From: Nonomuraea jabiensis
GTDB taxonomy: Bacteria; Actinomycetota; Actinomycetes; Streptosporangiales; Streptosporangiaceae
Assembly: GCF_014204795.1 (NCBI RefSeq)
Contig: NZ_JACHMB010000001.1
Coordinates: forward strand, 11,808,501-11,872,500
Direction of reading: 5' to 3'
DNA length: 64,000 nucleotides
Shown: in pieces, positions 32,055 to 40,193 of the stretch
Layout: every line of letters starts with the position of its first letter
Numbering within the stretch: position 1 is the stretch's first letter
Program-made: the position numbers and the translations under genes
Notes under the pieces: model-generated
Seen by the model: the letters and a program-made list of their open reading frames with translations, nothing else
Told to the model about the DNA's origin: nothing
Databases searched by the model: none

Positions 32055-33118
32055 GCCTTCCCTCCTTCGTCCGTACGCTGCCCGTAGCCGGCACCCGGCC
32101 CACCGGGCCCGACCGGCTCCCCGGCGGTGGAGGCGCGGATCACGAGCTCGGGCGGCACGGTGACCCGCCTCGGCTCGCGATCGCCTCCCTGCAGCCGTTC
32201 CAGCAGCAGCTCGGCGGCGGCCTTGCCGCGCTCGGCCGACCCCAGCGAGACGCTGGTCAGCGACGGCCAGGAGGCGGCCGCCAGATCGGTGTCGTCCATG
32301 CCGACCACCGCCACGTCCTGCGGCACCCGCCGCCCCGCCGCGCGCAGCACGTCGAGCGCGCCGAGCGCGATCAGGTCGTTCGCGCACATCAGCGCGTCCA
32401 CGTCGGGAACCCTGGCGAGCAGCTCCGCCACCGCACGGCCCCCTTCCGCGCGGTAGAAGTCGCCGATCTGCACGAGGTTCTCGTCGTAGGGCAGGCCGAG
32501 GTCCTGGAGCGCCTCCCGGTACGCGGCCCCGCGGGCGGCGCCGGGGACGGTGTCCAGCGGGCCGTTGACCATGGCGATCCGGCGGCGGCCGAGCGCGTAC
32601 AGGTGATCGATCGCCAGCCTGACGCCGGTCCGCGAGTCGGCCCGTACGTTGTCCACGCGGGTGCCGTCGGGCACCTGGCCGATGATCACGACGGGGGTGC
32701 GGGCGGCGGCCAGCATCTGCAGGTGCGCCTCGGTGACCCGCAGCGGGCTCATGATCAGCCCGTCCACGTACCGCTCACCCAGGCTGTGCAGCACGTCGAT
32801 CTCGTCGGCCACGACGGCGTCGGTGGAGTGCAGCACGAGCCGGTATCCGGCGGCCTTCAGCACGGGCTGGATCTGGCGGAGCATGGCCAGGTAGGCGGGG
32901 TTGCCGACGTCGGCCATGGCGAAGGCGACCTGGTGGGTGCGGCGCGACTTGAGCGACCTGGCCACGGCGTTGCGCACGTAGCCGAGCTCGTCGGCGGCGG
33001 CCATCACCTTGCGCACGGTCTCCTGCCTGGTCGGCAGGCCGTTCAGCACCCGCGAGACGGAGGCGATCGAGACACCGGCACGCTCGGCGATCGTGTTGAT
33101 CGTGGGTCCGTCGGCCAA
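32051..33118 (-). CDS. LacI family transcriptional regulator
   Basis: A 355-residue repressor. The N-terminal helix-turn-helix INTIAERAGVSIASVSRVLN and hinge (YVRNAVARSLKSRR) are typical of LacI, followed by a periplasmic-binding-protein-like sensor with RRRIAMVNGP and DALMCANDLIALGALDVLRA. Start is a TTG at 33118 with GGAAGGA upstream. It is the first gene of the nine-gene operon and lies directly behind two perfect LacI-type operators, so it almost certainly controls itself and the whole set. The inducer is probably the transported compound or ribose-related. Confidence 0.93.
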   Translation of the reverse strand: MADGPTINTIAERAGVSIASVSRVLNGLPTRQETVRKVMAAADELGYVRNAVARSLKSRRTHQVAFAMADVGNPAYLAMLRQIQPVLKAAGYRLVLHSTDAVVADEIDVLHSLGERYVDGLIMSPLRVTEAHLQMLAAARTPVVIIGQVPDGTRVDNVRADSRTGVRLAIDHLYALGRRRIAMVNGPLDTVPGAARGAAYREALQDLGLPYDENLVQIGDFYRAEGGRAVAELLARVPDVDALMCANDLIALGALDVLRAAGRRVPQDVAVVGMDDTDLAAASWPSLTSVSLGSAERGKAAAELLLERLQGGDREPRRVTVPPELVIRASTAGEPVGPGGPGAGYGQRTDEGGKA

Positions 33119-33137
33119 GGCTGTCCTTCCATGTCCT

Positions 33138-33149
33138 GTAAACGTTTAC
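33138..33149. promoter_or_regulatory. LacI operator 1
   Basis: GTAAACGTTTAC, a perfect 12-base palindrome with the central CG typical of LacI-family sites. It lies 19 bases upstream of the lacI start, within the 5' leader, where bound protein would block transcription. Confidence 0.88.
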
Positions 33150-33161
33150 GATCTAGGTGCT

Positions 33162-33173
33162 GTAAACGTTTAC
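33162..33173. promoter_or_regulatory. LacI operator 2
   Basis: A second identical GTAAACGTTTAC palindrome, 24 bases centre-to-centre from the first, a little over two helical turns. A TAGATC-like -10 for the leftward promoter lies between the two sites (33149-33154 on the complementary strand). Two sites suggest cooperative or loop-free double repression. Confidence 0.88.
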
Positions 33174-33266
33174 GGTGTGTGGGACATGAAATATGCGCGT
33201 AACTTGCAGGTCAAGTCACGATCGCATAACGCCAGCTCAGAGCCACTTTCAGCAGTCTCCCACGCT

Positions 33267-33302
33267 CCCACCCCGCCGCGGTCCGTGCGCGGCGGGGGTG
33301 GG
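33267..33302. terminator. GC-rich hairpin after the MFS transporter gene
   Basis: CCCACCCCGCCGC (33267-33279) pairs with 33289-33302 with one bulged G and a nine-base loop. It stands just beyond the MFS stop at 33306 on the leftward strand and shields the lacI control region from read-through. Confidence 0.65.
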
Positions 33303-33305
33303 GGT

Positions 33306-34535
33306 TCAGTCGCGGGCCGGGGTGAGGTCAGGGTCGGGGGTCGAGGTGGGCAGGCGGGTCAGGGTGCGGATGGCGGGGGTGCCGCTGAGGGCGACGACGG
33401 CGGCCATGACCGCGGGGATGATCAGGGCGACCGGCAGCGACGAGGCCTCGGCCACGTAGCCCAGGACGGCGGGCCCGAGGAGGAGGCCGCTGTAGCCGAA
33501 GGCGGTCACCATGGCGAGGGCGCGGCCGACACGGCCCCCGGCGGCCCCGACCGCGCTGAAGAGGACCGGGACCACCGTGGCCAGCCCGACGCCCGCCAGC
33601 GCCCAGCCGGTCCAGGCGCAGACGATCTGGAGCGCGCCTCCCACCGCGGGCGAGACCAGGACCAGGAGGTAGCCGGCCGTGGCGAACCCGCCCGCGAGCT
33701 GGATGGTGCGCACCGAGCCGAGCCGGGCCCGGATGGGGTCGCCGAGCAGGCGGACGGTGGTCATGGCCACCGAGAAGATCGTGTACGCGAGCGGCGCCAT
33801 GGCCGGATCCGTCTCCAGCACCCACCGGGCGTGCAGGGCGGCCCAGTCGATGGCGGCGCCCTCGCTCAGGTGCCCGGCGAAGGCGGCCAGGCCGAGCAGG
33901 GCGATAAGGCCCCAGCCCAGCGACGAGCCGGAGGAGGCGCCGGTCTCCGACGCGGTGGTGTGGGCGGGCGGGTCGGGGAGCAGGAGGCGGGCCGCCGGCA
34001 CGTACAGGAGGGGTACGACCAGCGCCGCCACGATGAGCAGCCACTGCGCGTCCACGCCGGTCTGCAGCGCGAGCGAGGTGAGCCCGCCGCCGGCCGCCCC
34101 GCCCAGGCTCCACGTGCCGTGGAAGGCCGAGATGATAGGGCGGCCGTAGCGGCGTTCGACCTCGACGGAGTGGGCGTTCATGGCGACCTCGGTCACCCCG
34201 AGCCCGATCCCGAACAGCACCGCGAGCACCACCAGGGCCCAGTACGAGGACGCGAGGGCGGGGCCGAGCAGGACCAGCCCCGAAAAGGGCCCGGCGAACC
34301 AGCACACCCGGCGGCTGGACCACCGGTCCACCAGCGGCCCCGCCACCAGCATCGACACCAGGGCGCCACCCGAGATCAGCAGCAGGACGCTGCCCAGCCT
34401 GGCGGGGCCGAGATCGAGCCGGTCGTTCAGGGACGGGAGCCCGGCGGCCCACAGGCCCATCACGAACCCGGCGAGGAAGAAGAATCCGAACACTCCGGCA
34501 CGAGCACGTCTGGCGTCAACGAGCATTTTGTTCAC
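33306..34535 (-). CDS. MFS transporter
   Basis: A 409-residue major facilitator with twelve membrane helices. Features: FFLAGFVMGLWAAGLPSLND in helix 1, LVDRWSSRRVCWFAG in the 2-3 loop, and AFHGTWSLGGAAGGGLTSLA. The pattern is that of FucP/YbjJ-like transporters, some of which carry sugars and others export drugs. Start is a GTG at 34535, with an ATG three codons later. Only 23 bp separate it from the divergent ROK gene, so their promoters must overlap and ROK is its likely regulator. Confidence 0.88.
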   Translation of the reverse strand: MNKMLVDARRARAGVFGFFFLAGFVMGLWAAGLPSLNDRLDLGPARLGSVLLLISGGALVSMLVAGPLVDRWSSRRVCWFAGPFSGLVLLGPALASSYWALVVLAVLFGIGLGVTEVAMNAHSVEVERRYGRPIISAFHGTWSLGGAAGGGLTSLALQTGVDAQWLLIVAALVVPLLYVPAARLLLPDPPAHTTASETGASSGSSLGWGLIALLGLAAFAGHLSEGAAIDWAALHARWVLETDPAMAPLAYTIFSVAMTTVRLLGDPIRARLGSVRTIQLAGGFATAGYLLVLVSPAVGGALQIVCAWTGWALAGVGLATVVPVLFSAVGAAGGRVGRALAMVTAFGYSGLLLGPAVLGYVAEASSLPVALIIPAVMAAVVALSGTPAIRTLTRLPTSTPDPDLTPARD

Positions 34536-34558
34536 GGCTAGAGCATAAACTGTGGTCC

Positions 34559-35776
34559 GTGATCGGTGCTACGACGAGTGGCGAGCTTCGCGCGCACAAC
34601 CGGGTCCGGCTGCTGCGCGCCGTACACGACTGCGGGGCCACCCGCACCAGGTCGCAGCTGACCCGCGACCTGCGCCTGGCGCGAGGGACGGCGTCGGTGC
34701 TGGTGGCCGGGCTCGCCGAGGACGAACTGCTGCACGAGGAGCCCGCCCGGGAGCACGCCCGGGGACGCCCGACGCAGGTGCCGGGGCCGCATCCGCGCGG
34801 CCCGCTCGCCCTGGCCGTCGACGTACGGGAGGACGCCTGGGAGCTGGCGGCCTGCGAGCTCGGCGGCCGGACCGAGACGCTTGACCTGCGCCCGCACGAC
34901 GGCACTCCCGAGGGTGTCCTGAGGCCCCTGGGCGAGGCCGTCGCCGCTCACCGGCGCCGCCTCGGGCACCGGGTGGTGGGCCTCGGGGTCGCCTTCGCGG
35001 GTCCGGTCCGGCACGGCGGCCTGGTGGACATCGCCCACCTGGGCTGGCGGTCGGTCGACGTCCCCCGCCTGCTCGGCCCGGACGTCCCGGCCCTCGTCGT
35101 GGGCAACGACACCGCGTTCGCGGCGCTGGCCGAGGCGCGCAGGGGGCGGCTGCAGGGCGTCCGGGTGGGCGTGCACCTGCACGTGGACTTCGACCTCGGC
35201 GGCGTGCTCGTCGTGGACGGCCGGCCGCTGGGCGGGGCGAGCGGCACGGGGGCCGAGTTCGGCCACATGCCGCTGACCGGCGGCGACCGCCCCTGCCCGT
35301 GCGGCGCGATCGGCTGCTGGAGCATGGACGTCGGCGCGAACGCCCTGCTCCGCCACGTCGGCCTCGCCTACGGCGGCGGTAGGGGGCGCGCGCAGGCCGA
35401 GCGGGTGCTGGCCGCCAGCGAGGAGGCGGTCGCGGCCAACGCCAGAGCCCTCGGACGCGGCATCGCGGCACTCGTCAACGCCCACGACCCCGAGGTCGTG
35501 ACCCTCTCGGGGCACGGCGTGGAGCTGCGCGAGCGCGCCGGGAAGGCGCTCCTCGCGGCCTGCGAGCCCCGCCTCATGGCCATCCGCCGCGACCACCCGC
35601 CCAGGATCGAGGGCTCGGCGCTGGGCTGGCGCGGGGCGCTGGTGGGGGGGATGGAGTCGGTCTTCGACGCCTTCCTGACGCCGGAGTGTGTTGAAATGTG
35701 GCGGGAAAACCGGCCTGACCAGGGTCGCGACACGCCCGAGCGGCAGAATGTGATGAATTCCACGCTGAAGGGGTGA
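34559..35776 (+). CDS. ROK family transcriptional regulator/sugar kinase-like protein
   Basis: A 405-residue ROK protein. An N-terminal winged helix (RVRLLRAVHDCGATRTRSQL) is fused to the actin-like fold with VVGLGVAFAGP, VGNDTAFAAL, GASGTGAEFGHM and the zinc cluster CPCGAIGCW, followed by the segment SMDVGANALLRH. The DNA-binding domain marks it as a regulator rather than a kinase. The usual DxGxTK phosphate loop is absent (LAVDVREDAWELA), so kinase activity is unlikely. GTG start at 34559. The divergent MFS gene, 23 bp away, is the likely target. The C-terminal 40 residues are an extra polar tail. Confidence 0.85.
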   Translation: MIGATTSGELRAHNRVRLLRAVHDCGATRTRSQLTRDLRLARGTASVLVAGLAEDELLHEEPAREHARGRPTQVPGPHPRGPLALAVDVREDAWELAACELGGRTETLDLRPHDGTPEGVLRPLGEAVAAHRRRLGHRVVGLGVAFAGPVRHGGLVDIAHLGWRSVDVPRLLGPDVPALVVGNDTAFAALAEARRGRLQGVRVGVHLHVDFDLGGVLVVDGRPLGGASGTGAEFGHMPLTGGDRPCPCGAIGCWSMDVGANALLRHVGLAYGGGRGRAQAERVLAASEEAVAANARALGRGIAALVNAHDPEVVTLSGHGVELRERAGKALLAACEPRLMAIRRDHPPRIEGSALGWRGALVGGMESVFDAFLTPECVEMWRENRPDQGRDTPERQNVMNSTLKG

Positions 35777-35866
35777 AGCCGCTCCGGCCCGCTCCCCCTT
35801 CCCGAGCCATGCTAGCGATCTTGCCGTGCCCGGCCAAGGGCGGTACGCATGGGAGGAAGACCAATC

Positions 35867-35899
35867 ATGACCCGAGCGATCCGAGGGAAGCACGCGTGA
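35867..35899 (+). CDS. Putative ten-residue leader peptide coupled to the GlcG-like gene
   Basis: An ATG with a strong GGAGG site ten bases upstream opens a frame for MTRAIRGKHA that stops at a TGA overlapping the GTG of the GlcG-like gene (GTGA). The better ribosome binding site belongs to this mini-frame. It may only serve to bring ribosomes to the overlapping start. Very short, so coding status is uncertain. Confidence 0.35.
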   Translation: MTRAIRGKHA

Positions 35900-36300
35900 A
35901 TCTCGAGCTCGCGCTCCGCATGACCGAGGCCGCCGTCAGGCGGGCGATCCGCGAGGGCGCGGTGATCTCCGTGGCGGTCGTCGACGAGGGCGGACATCTG
36001 GTGTCTTTCCAGCGTATGGAGGGTGCGGAGATCGCGGGGCCGGGTCTGGCGCAGGGCAAGGCGTACACCTCGGTGGCCCTGCGCAGACCCACCGCGGAGC
36101 TGGCCGTGCGGACGGCTCCGGGAGGTGACCTGTACGGCCTGCCCAGGGAGGATTACGTCTGCGTCGGAGGCGGCATCCCGCTCTGGGCGGACTACGGTGG
36201 GGGAGCACGCGTGGTCGGCGGCATAGGCGTCAGCGGAGGCGCGATCACGCAGGACGTGGTGTGCGCGGAAGCGGCCGCGGAGGTCTGGCGGACACGTTGA
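35896..36300 (+). CDS. GlcG/HbpS-type heme-binding-like protein
   Basis: A 134-residue member of PF03928 (GlcG/HbpS). It starts VNLELALRMTEAAVRRAIRE, continues VISVAVVDEGGHLVSFQRME and ends with GGIGVSGGAITQDVVCAEAA. Members bind heme or act in small-molecule pathways; some are cobalamin adenosyltransferase-like in fold. No signal peptide. GAGGGAAG lies about six bases before the GTG. This GTG overlaps the stop of an 11-codon upstream reading frame (35867-35899) by four bases. Confidence 0.82.
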   Translation: MNLELALRMTEAAVRRAIREGAVISVAVVDEGGHLVSFQRMEGAEIAGPGLAQGKAYTSVALRRPTAELAVRTAPGGDLYGLPREDYVCVGGGIPLWADYGGGARVVGGIGVSGGAITQDVVCAEAAAEVWRTR

Positions 36301-36402
36301 GCGGCGCTTTTCGCAACACGAACCGCTGGTATCCGCCATGATTAGCCACTGCACCACGGGTAACAGAATCCCGAACGTAAACTCCCCGAGGAGAGAACTG
36401 AG

Positions 36403-36708
36403 ATGGCACTTCCCACTCTCACCCCCGAGCAGCGTCAGGCGGCTCTGGCCAAGGCCGCCGAGGCGCGTGCGGCCCGCACCGCCCTGCTCGCCAAGGTCAA
36501 GGCCGGCGAGCTGACGTTCGCCCAGCTGCTCGAGCGCGACGACGACATCGCGAAGAAGATCAAGGTGTCGCAGGCCCTGCGCGCCGTCAAGGGCGTCGGC
36601 CCGGCCAAGGCCACCGCGCTGATGGAGGAGGCGGGCGTCGACGAGAAGCGTCGCCTCGGCGGCCTGGGCGCCCAGCAGCGCAAGAAGCTGGTCGACGCGC
36701 TCGGCTGA
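36403..36708 (+). CDS. mihF: Mycobacterial-type integration host factor (mIHF)
   Basis: A 101-residue nucleoid protein: MALPTLTPEQRQAALAKAAE (N-terminal helix), then SQALRAVKGVGPAKATALME, the helix-two-turn-helix that binds DNA, and LGGLGAQQRKKLVDALG at the end. It bends and compacts DNA and affects development in Streptomyces. GGAGAG lies nine bases before the ATG. In most actinobacteria this gene sits between pyrF and gmk; here it stands alone, ~16 kb from pyrF, so it may be a second copy. A strong hairpin follows. Confidence 0.9.
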   Translation: MALPTLTPEQRQAALAKAAEARAARTALLAKVKAGELTFAQLLERDDDIAKKIKVSQALRAVKGVGPAKATALMEEAGVDEKRRLGGLGAQQRKKLVDALG

Positions 36709-36723
36709 TCCCCCGAGCGGCCA

Positions 36724-36749
36724 GGTCCGCGCGCGACGCCGCGCGGACC
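36724..36749. terminator. Perfect 10-bp hairpin between mihF and the response regulator
   Basis: GGTCCGCGCG (36724-36733) pairs with CGCGCGGACC (36740-36749) around a six-base loop; GGCC/GGCC bases extend the stem beyond one mismatch. It lies between convergent genes and can serve both. Confidence 0.75.
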
Positions 36750-36793
36750 GGCCATCACCCCTCGACCACCCCTCACCCCCCTCGCGGGGAGGA

Positions 36794-37441
36794 TCAGGAA
36801 CGCAGGTAGGTCAGGACGGCGAGCACCCGGCGATGCTGGTCGCTGTCCTCCGCGTAGAGGCCGAGCTTGTTGAAGATGCTCCTGATGTGCTTCTCCACGG
36901 CCCCGTCACTGATCACGAGCTGCCGTCCGATGGCCGGATTGGACTTCCCCTCGGCCATCAGCCCGAGCACCTCACGTTCCCGCGGCGTCAGCTGCGCCAG
37001 CGGGTCGTCCTTACGTCTGCGCACCATCAACTGGGACACCACCTGCGGATCGAACACCGTCCCGCCCGCGGCTACCCGCCGCAGGCCCTCCAGGAACTCG
37101 TCCACGTCGACGACCCGGTCCTTGAGCAGGTAACCCACCGCGCCCCTGGCGTCGGCGAGCAGGTCGTCGGCGTAGGAGACCTCGACGTACTGCGAGAGGA
37201 TCAGCACGGGCGCCCCGGGCACCCTGCGCCGCGCCTCCACGGCCGCCCTGAGCCCTTCGTCGGTGAACGACGGCGGCATGCGCACGTCGACCACCGACAC
37301 GTCCGGCCTGTGCTCGGCGACCGCCCGCACGAGGGCGTCGCCGTCACCGACGGTCGCGACCACCTCGCAGCCGAACTCCTCCAGCAACCTGACCAGGCCC
37401 TCCCTGATCAGAACCGCGTCATCGGCCACGACTACCCGCAC
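36794..37441 (-). CDS. NarL/FixJ family response regulator
   Basis: A 215-residue response regulator. The receiver domain starts MRVVVADDAVLIREGLVRLL, with the phosphoacceptor Asp in SVVDVRMPPSF (about residue 52) and LILSQYVE and GYLLKDRV loops. The LuxR-type helix-turn-helix is LTPREREVLGLMAEGKSNPA then GAVEKHIRSIFNKLGL. Its GTG start overlaps the histidine kinase stop by ten bases, so the two are made together and form one signalling pair. Confidence 0.93.
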   Translation of the reverse strand: MRVVVADDAVLIREGLVRLLEEFGCEVVATVGDGDALVRAVAEHRPDVSVVDVRMPPSFTDEGLRAAVEARRRVPGAPVLILSQYVEVSYADDLLADARGAVGYLLKDRVVDVDEFLEGLRRVAAGGTVFDPQVVSQLMVRRRKDDPLAQLTPREREVLGLMAEGKSNPAIGRQLVISDGAVEKHIRSIFNKLGLYAEDSDQHRRVLAVLTYLRS

Positions 37442-38679
37442 GGCACCTCCGCCACGATCACTGTCGGCCCGCCGTCCGGCGACTGCACGCTCAGCTCCCC
37501 GTCGACGGCGCGGAGCCGGTCGGCCAGCCCGGCGAGACCGTGTCCCTTGGCGACGTGTGCGCCGCCGACCCCATCATCCCCGATCGTGAGCATGAGGATG
37601 TCGCCGATGCGGACCAGCTGGATCGCGCAGCTGGTGGCGCGGCTGTGTTTGGCCACGTTGGTGAGGGTCTCGGCGCAGACGAAGTAGAGGGCGTTCTCCA
37701 CCGCGGCCTGGTAGCGCTCGGCGGTCTGCACGTCGAGGTCGACGGGGACCGTGCAGCGCCCGGCCAGGGCGGCCAGCGCGGGCGCGAGCCCGCGGTCGGA
37801 CAGGATCGGCGGCGCGATGCCGCGCGAGAGCGCGCGCAGCTCGTCGAGCGTCTCGCGGGTGGCGGAGATGGCGGACTTGATCGTGGCCTGCGCGGCTTCG
37901 GGGTCCTTGGCCAGCTGCCGCTGTGCCCTGGACAACTCCATGGCCAGCGAGACCAGCCGCTGCTGCGGCCCGTCGTGGATGTCGCGCTCCAGCTTGCGCA
38001 GCGCGTTGGCCTCGGCGGAGACGGCGGCGGCGCGGCCCTGGGCCAGGTCGTCGATGCGCTCCTGCAGCTCGGCCACGCCGGTCAGCAGGGCCCGGCCGAG
38101 CCCGGCGCGCACCAGCGCGGAGCCGCGCACGACGAACGGCATGATCAGCGCGAAGACCAGGCCGAGGGAGACGTAGAAGATCGAGTTGACGCCGTAGCCG
38201 TCGCCCAGGCCGAGCAGCTCGGGCAGCTCCACGTTGCCGGGGATGCGCGAGGTGATGATGCCGTACACCGGATAGGTCAGGCCCACCAGCGGGAGCGCCC
38301 AGAACACCACGGTGAGCACGAACGACAGGATGGCGAACGGCAGGTTGATGATGCCGTGCAGCAGGTCGAGCCAGGACTGCCCGCTGGTCAGCGGGTTGAC
38401 GATGCGGCGGAAGCGGCCCGCCCCGGGCGGCGCGGGCTTGTAGCGGGGCCGTACGGGCGGGCGGTCCAGCACGTCGGCCAGCCAGCCCCGCTCCGCGTCG
38501 GCGAAGCCCCGGGCGGCCATCAGCGTTCCGGCCAGCAGCGGCACGCCCAGCCACACGATCGCCGTGCCCAGGCCGGCCGCGAAGCCGGCGAGCATGATCA
38601 CGAAGCCGATGACGGCCGTGGGGAAGCCGACGAGCGTGTAGCGGGTGTCGAGAAGGACACGCCTCATCCGGGAGCGCAT
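37432..38679 (-). CDS. Sensor histidine kinase (NarL-partner type)
   Basis: A 415-residue membrane kinase. The N-terminal half holds about four membrane helices in two pairs (near 20-65 and 105-190), resembling the putative sensor domain found in actinomycete kinases. The dimerisation helix KLERDIHDGPQQRLVSLAME has the phospho-His near residue 235. The ATPase shows ETLTNVAKHSRAT and GDDGVGGAHVAKGHGLAGLA. It autophosphorylates and passes phosphate to the regulator encoded downstream. ATG at 38679. The signal is unknown; the short extracellular loops suggest sensing in or at the membrane. Confidence 0.92.
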   Translation of the reverse strand: MRSRMRRVLLDTRYTLVGFPTAVIGFVIMLAGFAAGLGTAIVWLGVPLLAGTLMAARGFADAERGWLADVLDRPPVRPRYKPAPPGAGRFRRIVNPLTSGQSWLDLLHGIINLPFAILSFVLTVVFWALPLVGLTYPVYGIITSRIPGNVELPELLGLGDGYGVNSIFYVSLGLVFALIMPFVVRGSALVRAGLGRALLTGVAELQERIDDLAQGRAAAVSAEANALRKLERDIHDGPQQRLVSLAMELSRAQRQLAKDPEAAQATIKSAISATRETLDELRALSRGIAPPILSDRGLAPALAALAGRCTVPVDLDVQTAERYQAAVENALYFVCAETLTNVAKHSRATSCAIQLVRIGDILMLTIGDDGVGGAHVAKGHGLAGLADRLRAVDGELSVQSPDGGPTVIVAEVPCG

Positions 38680-38734
38680 GGAATCACCGTATGGCGTGGC
38701 GGCTCCGGGCACGAGCGGGTGTACGGGTGTCCGG

Positions 38735-38754
38735 GGGTAGGGCCAGCCCTACCC
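38735..38754. promoter_or_regulatory. Inverted repeat upstream of the histidine kinase
   Basis: GGGTAGGG (38735-38742) and CCCTACCC (38747-38754) are perfect arms around CCAG. It lies 56 bases upstream of the kinase start and 109 bases upstream of the divergent acyltransferase start. A likely binding site for the response regulator. Confidence 0.55.
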
Positions 38755-38862
38755 GGGAGGGTCACGTGATCTGGACCGCAAGACGGTGGCGAGCGGCAAT
38801 GTGCGCGAACGCCCCCGACGGGAGCCTTGATCCCATCTCCTCCGTGCGAATCGAGGCAACCC

Positions 38863-40134
38863 ATGACCGTCCTGCTGGACCGCCCCACCGCCGCGCCCGC
38901 GGCGCCATCCCGCGCGGGCACCCGCACGGCGGCGCGGGACCCGTTCATCGACCTGCTGCGCGTCTTCGGCATGGCGCTCATCGTGTTCCAGCACTGGACG
39001 ATCCCGGTGCTGACCTATGACGGCGGCCGGCTGACCACGGGGAACGCGCTGTCGACGCCCGGCGTGTGGGTGGTGACGTGGATCAGCCAGGTCATGCCGC
39101 TGGTGTTCTTCGCGGGCGGCGCGGCGAACGCGATCAGCTACGCCCGGGCGGACAAGGGCGCGCAGCGGTGGCTGGCCACGCGGCTGCGCCGGCTGGCCTG
39201 GCCGCTGCTGCCGCTGGCGGCGGTGTGGATCCCGCTCCCCCACGTGCTGCTCATGCTGGGGGTGCCGCAGCAGCCGCTGGAGACGGGCGCGCGGCTGACC
39301 GGCCAGCTCCTGTGGTTCCTGGCCGTCTACCTGATCGCCGTCACGGTCACCCCGTACGTGCTGCGCCTGCACGAGCGGTACGGCCTGCGCGTCCCCGCGG
39401 CGCTGGCGGCCGGGGCGGTGCTGACGGACGTGGTGCGCTTCTCGACCGGGTTCGAGGCGCTGGGCTACCTGAACGTCGTGTTCGTCTGGCTGGCGGTGCA
39501 CCAGGTCGGCTTCTTCTACGCCGAGGGCCGGCTGCGGCGCCCGTGGGCGCTGGCGATCGGCGGGTACGGGGCCGCGGCCCTGCTGGTGGCCTTCGGCCCC
39601 TACCCGGGCAGCATGATCGGCCTGCCGGGCGCCGAGGTGTCGAACATGGCCCCGCCCACCCTCGCCATGCTGGCCGTCGGGATCGGCCAGATCGGCCTGG
39701 TCACCCTGCTGCGGCCGTGGCTGCTCCGGCTGCGCACCGGCCGCCTGCTGGCCTGGGCCGGCCCCCGGATCATGACCGTGTACCTCTGGCACATGCCGGC
39801 CCTGTTCGCGGTGACCGGCGTGGTGGTGGTCCTGCTGGGGATCGACACGCCGCGGCCCGGGAGCGCGTTCTGGCTGGCCGGGTGGCCGCTCTGGTTCGGG
39901 CTGCTGTGCCTGGTCATGTGGCCGCTGCTGAAGGGGTTCCACCGGTTCGAGACGCCGCCCGCGCTGCCGTACGGGAAGGGCGGATGGGCCGGCACGCTCG
40001 CCTCGGTCGCGCTGATCGGCGGCGGGGTGCTGGCCCTGACGGTGGGCGGGTTCGCCCCCGGCGGCGGGCCGTTCCTGGCGGTGCTCGCCCTGCTCGGCGG
40101 GCTGCTGCTGACGGCGCCGCGGGCACGGGCGTGA
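38863..40134 (+). CDS. Acyltransferase 3 family membrane protein
   Basis: A 423-residue polytopic protein of the acyltransferase 3 (OafA/NodX-like) family with about ten membrane helices. It has the family start RDPFIDLLRVFGMALIVFQH (Arg and the key His of helix 1), WFLAVYLIAV, and RIMTVYLWHMPAL near the end. Such proteins move acyl groups onto sugars or lipids at the membrane. GAGGC is about seven bases before the ATG at 38863. It is divergent from the two-component system and could be its target (inference from the shared region with an inverted repeat). Confidence 0.88.
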   Translation: MTVLLDRPTAAPAAPSRAGTRTAARDPFIDLLRVFGMALIVFQHWTIPVLTYDGGRLTTGNALSTPGVWVVTWISQVMPLVFFAGGAANAISYARADKGAQRWLATRLRRLAWPLLPLAAVWIPLPHVLLMLGVPQQPLETGARLTGQLLWFLAVYLIAVTVTPYVLRLHERYGLRVPAALAAGAVLTDVVRFSTGFEALGYLNVVFVWLAVHQVGFFYAEGRLRRPWALAIGGYGAAALLVAFGPYPGSMIGLPGAEVSNMAPPTLAMLAVGIGQIGLVTLLRPWLLRLRTGRLLAWAGPRIMTVYLWHMPALFAVTGVVVVLLGIDTPRPGSAFWLAGWPLWFGLLCLVMWPLLKGFHRFETPPALPYGKGGWAGTLASVALIGGGVLALTVGGFAPGGGPFLAVLALLGGLLLTAPRARA

Positions 40135-40193
40135 GGGCACGGGTGAGGGTCGCGAAACACCGCCGTCACACGCCGTTGCGCAGAATGTGAGCC

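Noticed and set aside
23678..33118. Reading the ARH cluster as a toxin-antitoxin or DraT/DraG-type regulation system
   Set aside because: No ADP-ribosyltransferase, macrodomain or nitrogenase gene is present; the importer and ribokinase point to nutrition instead.
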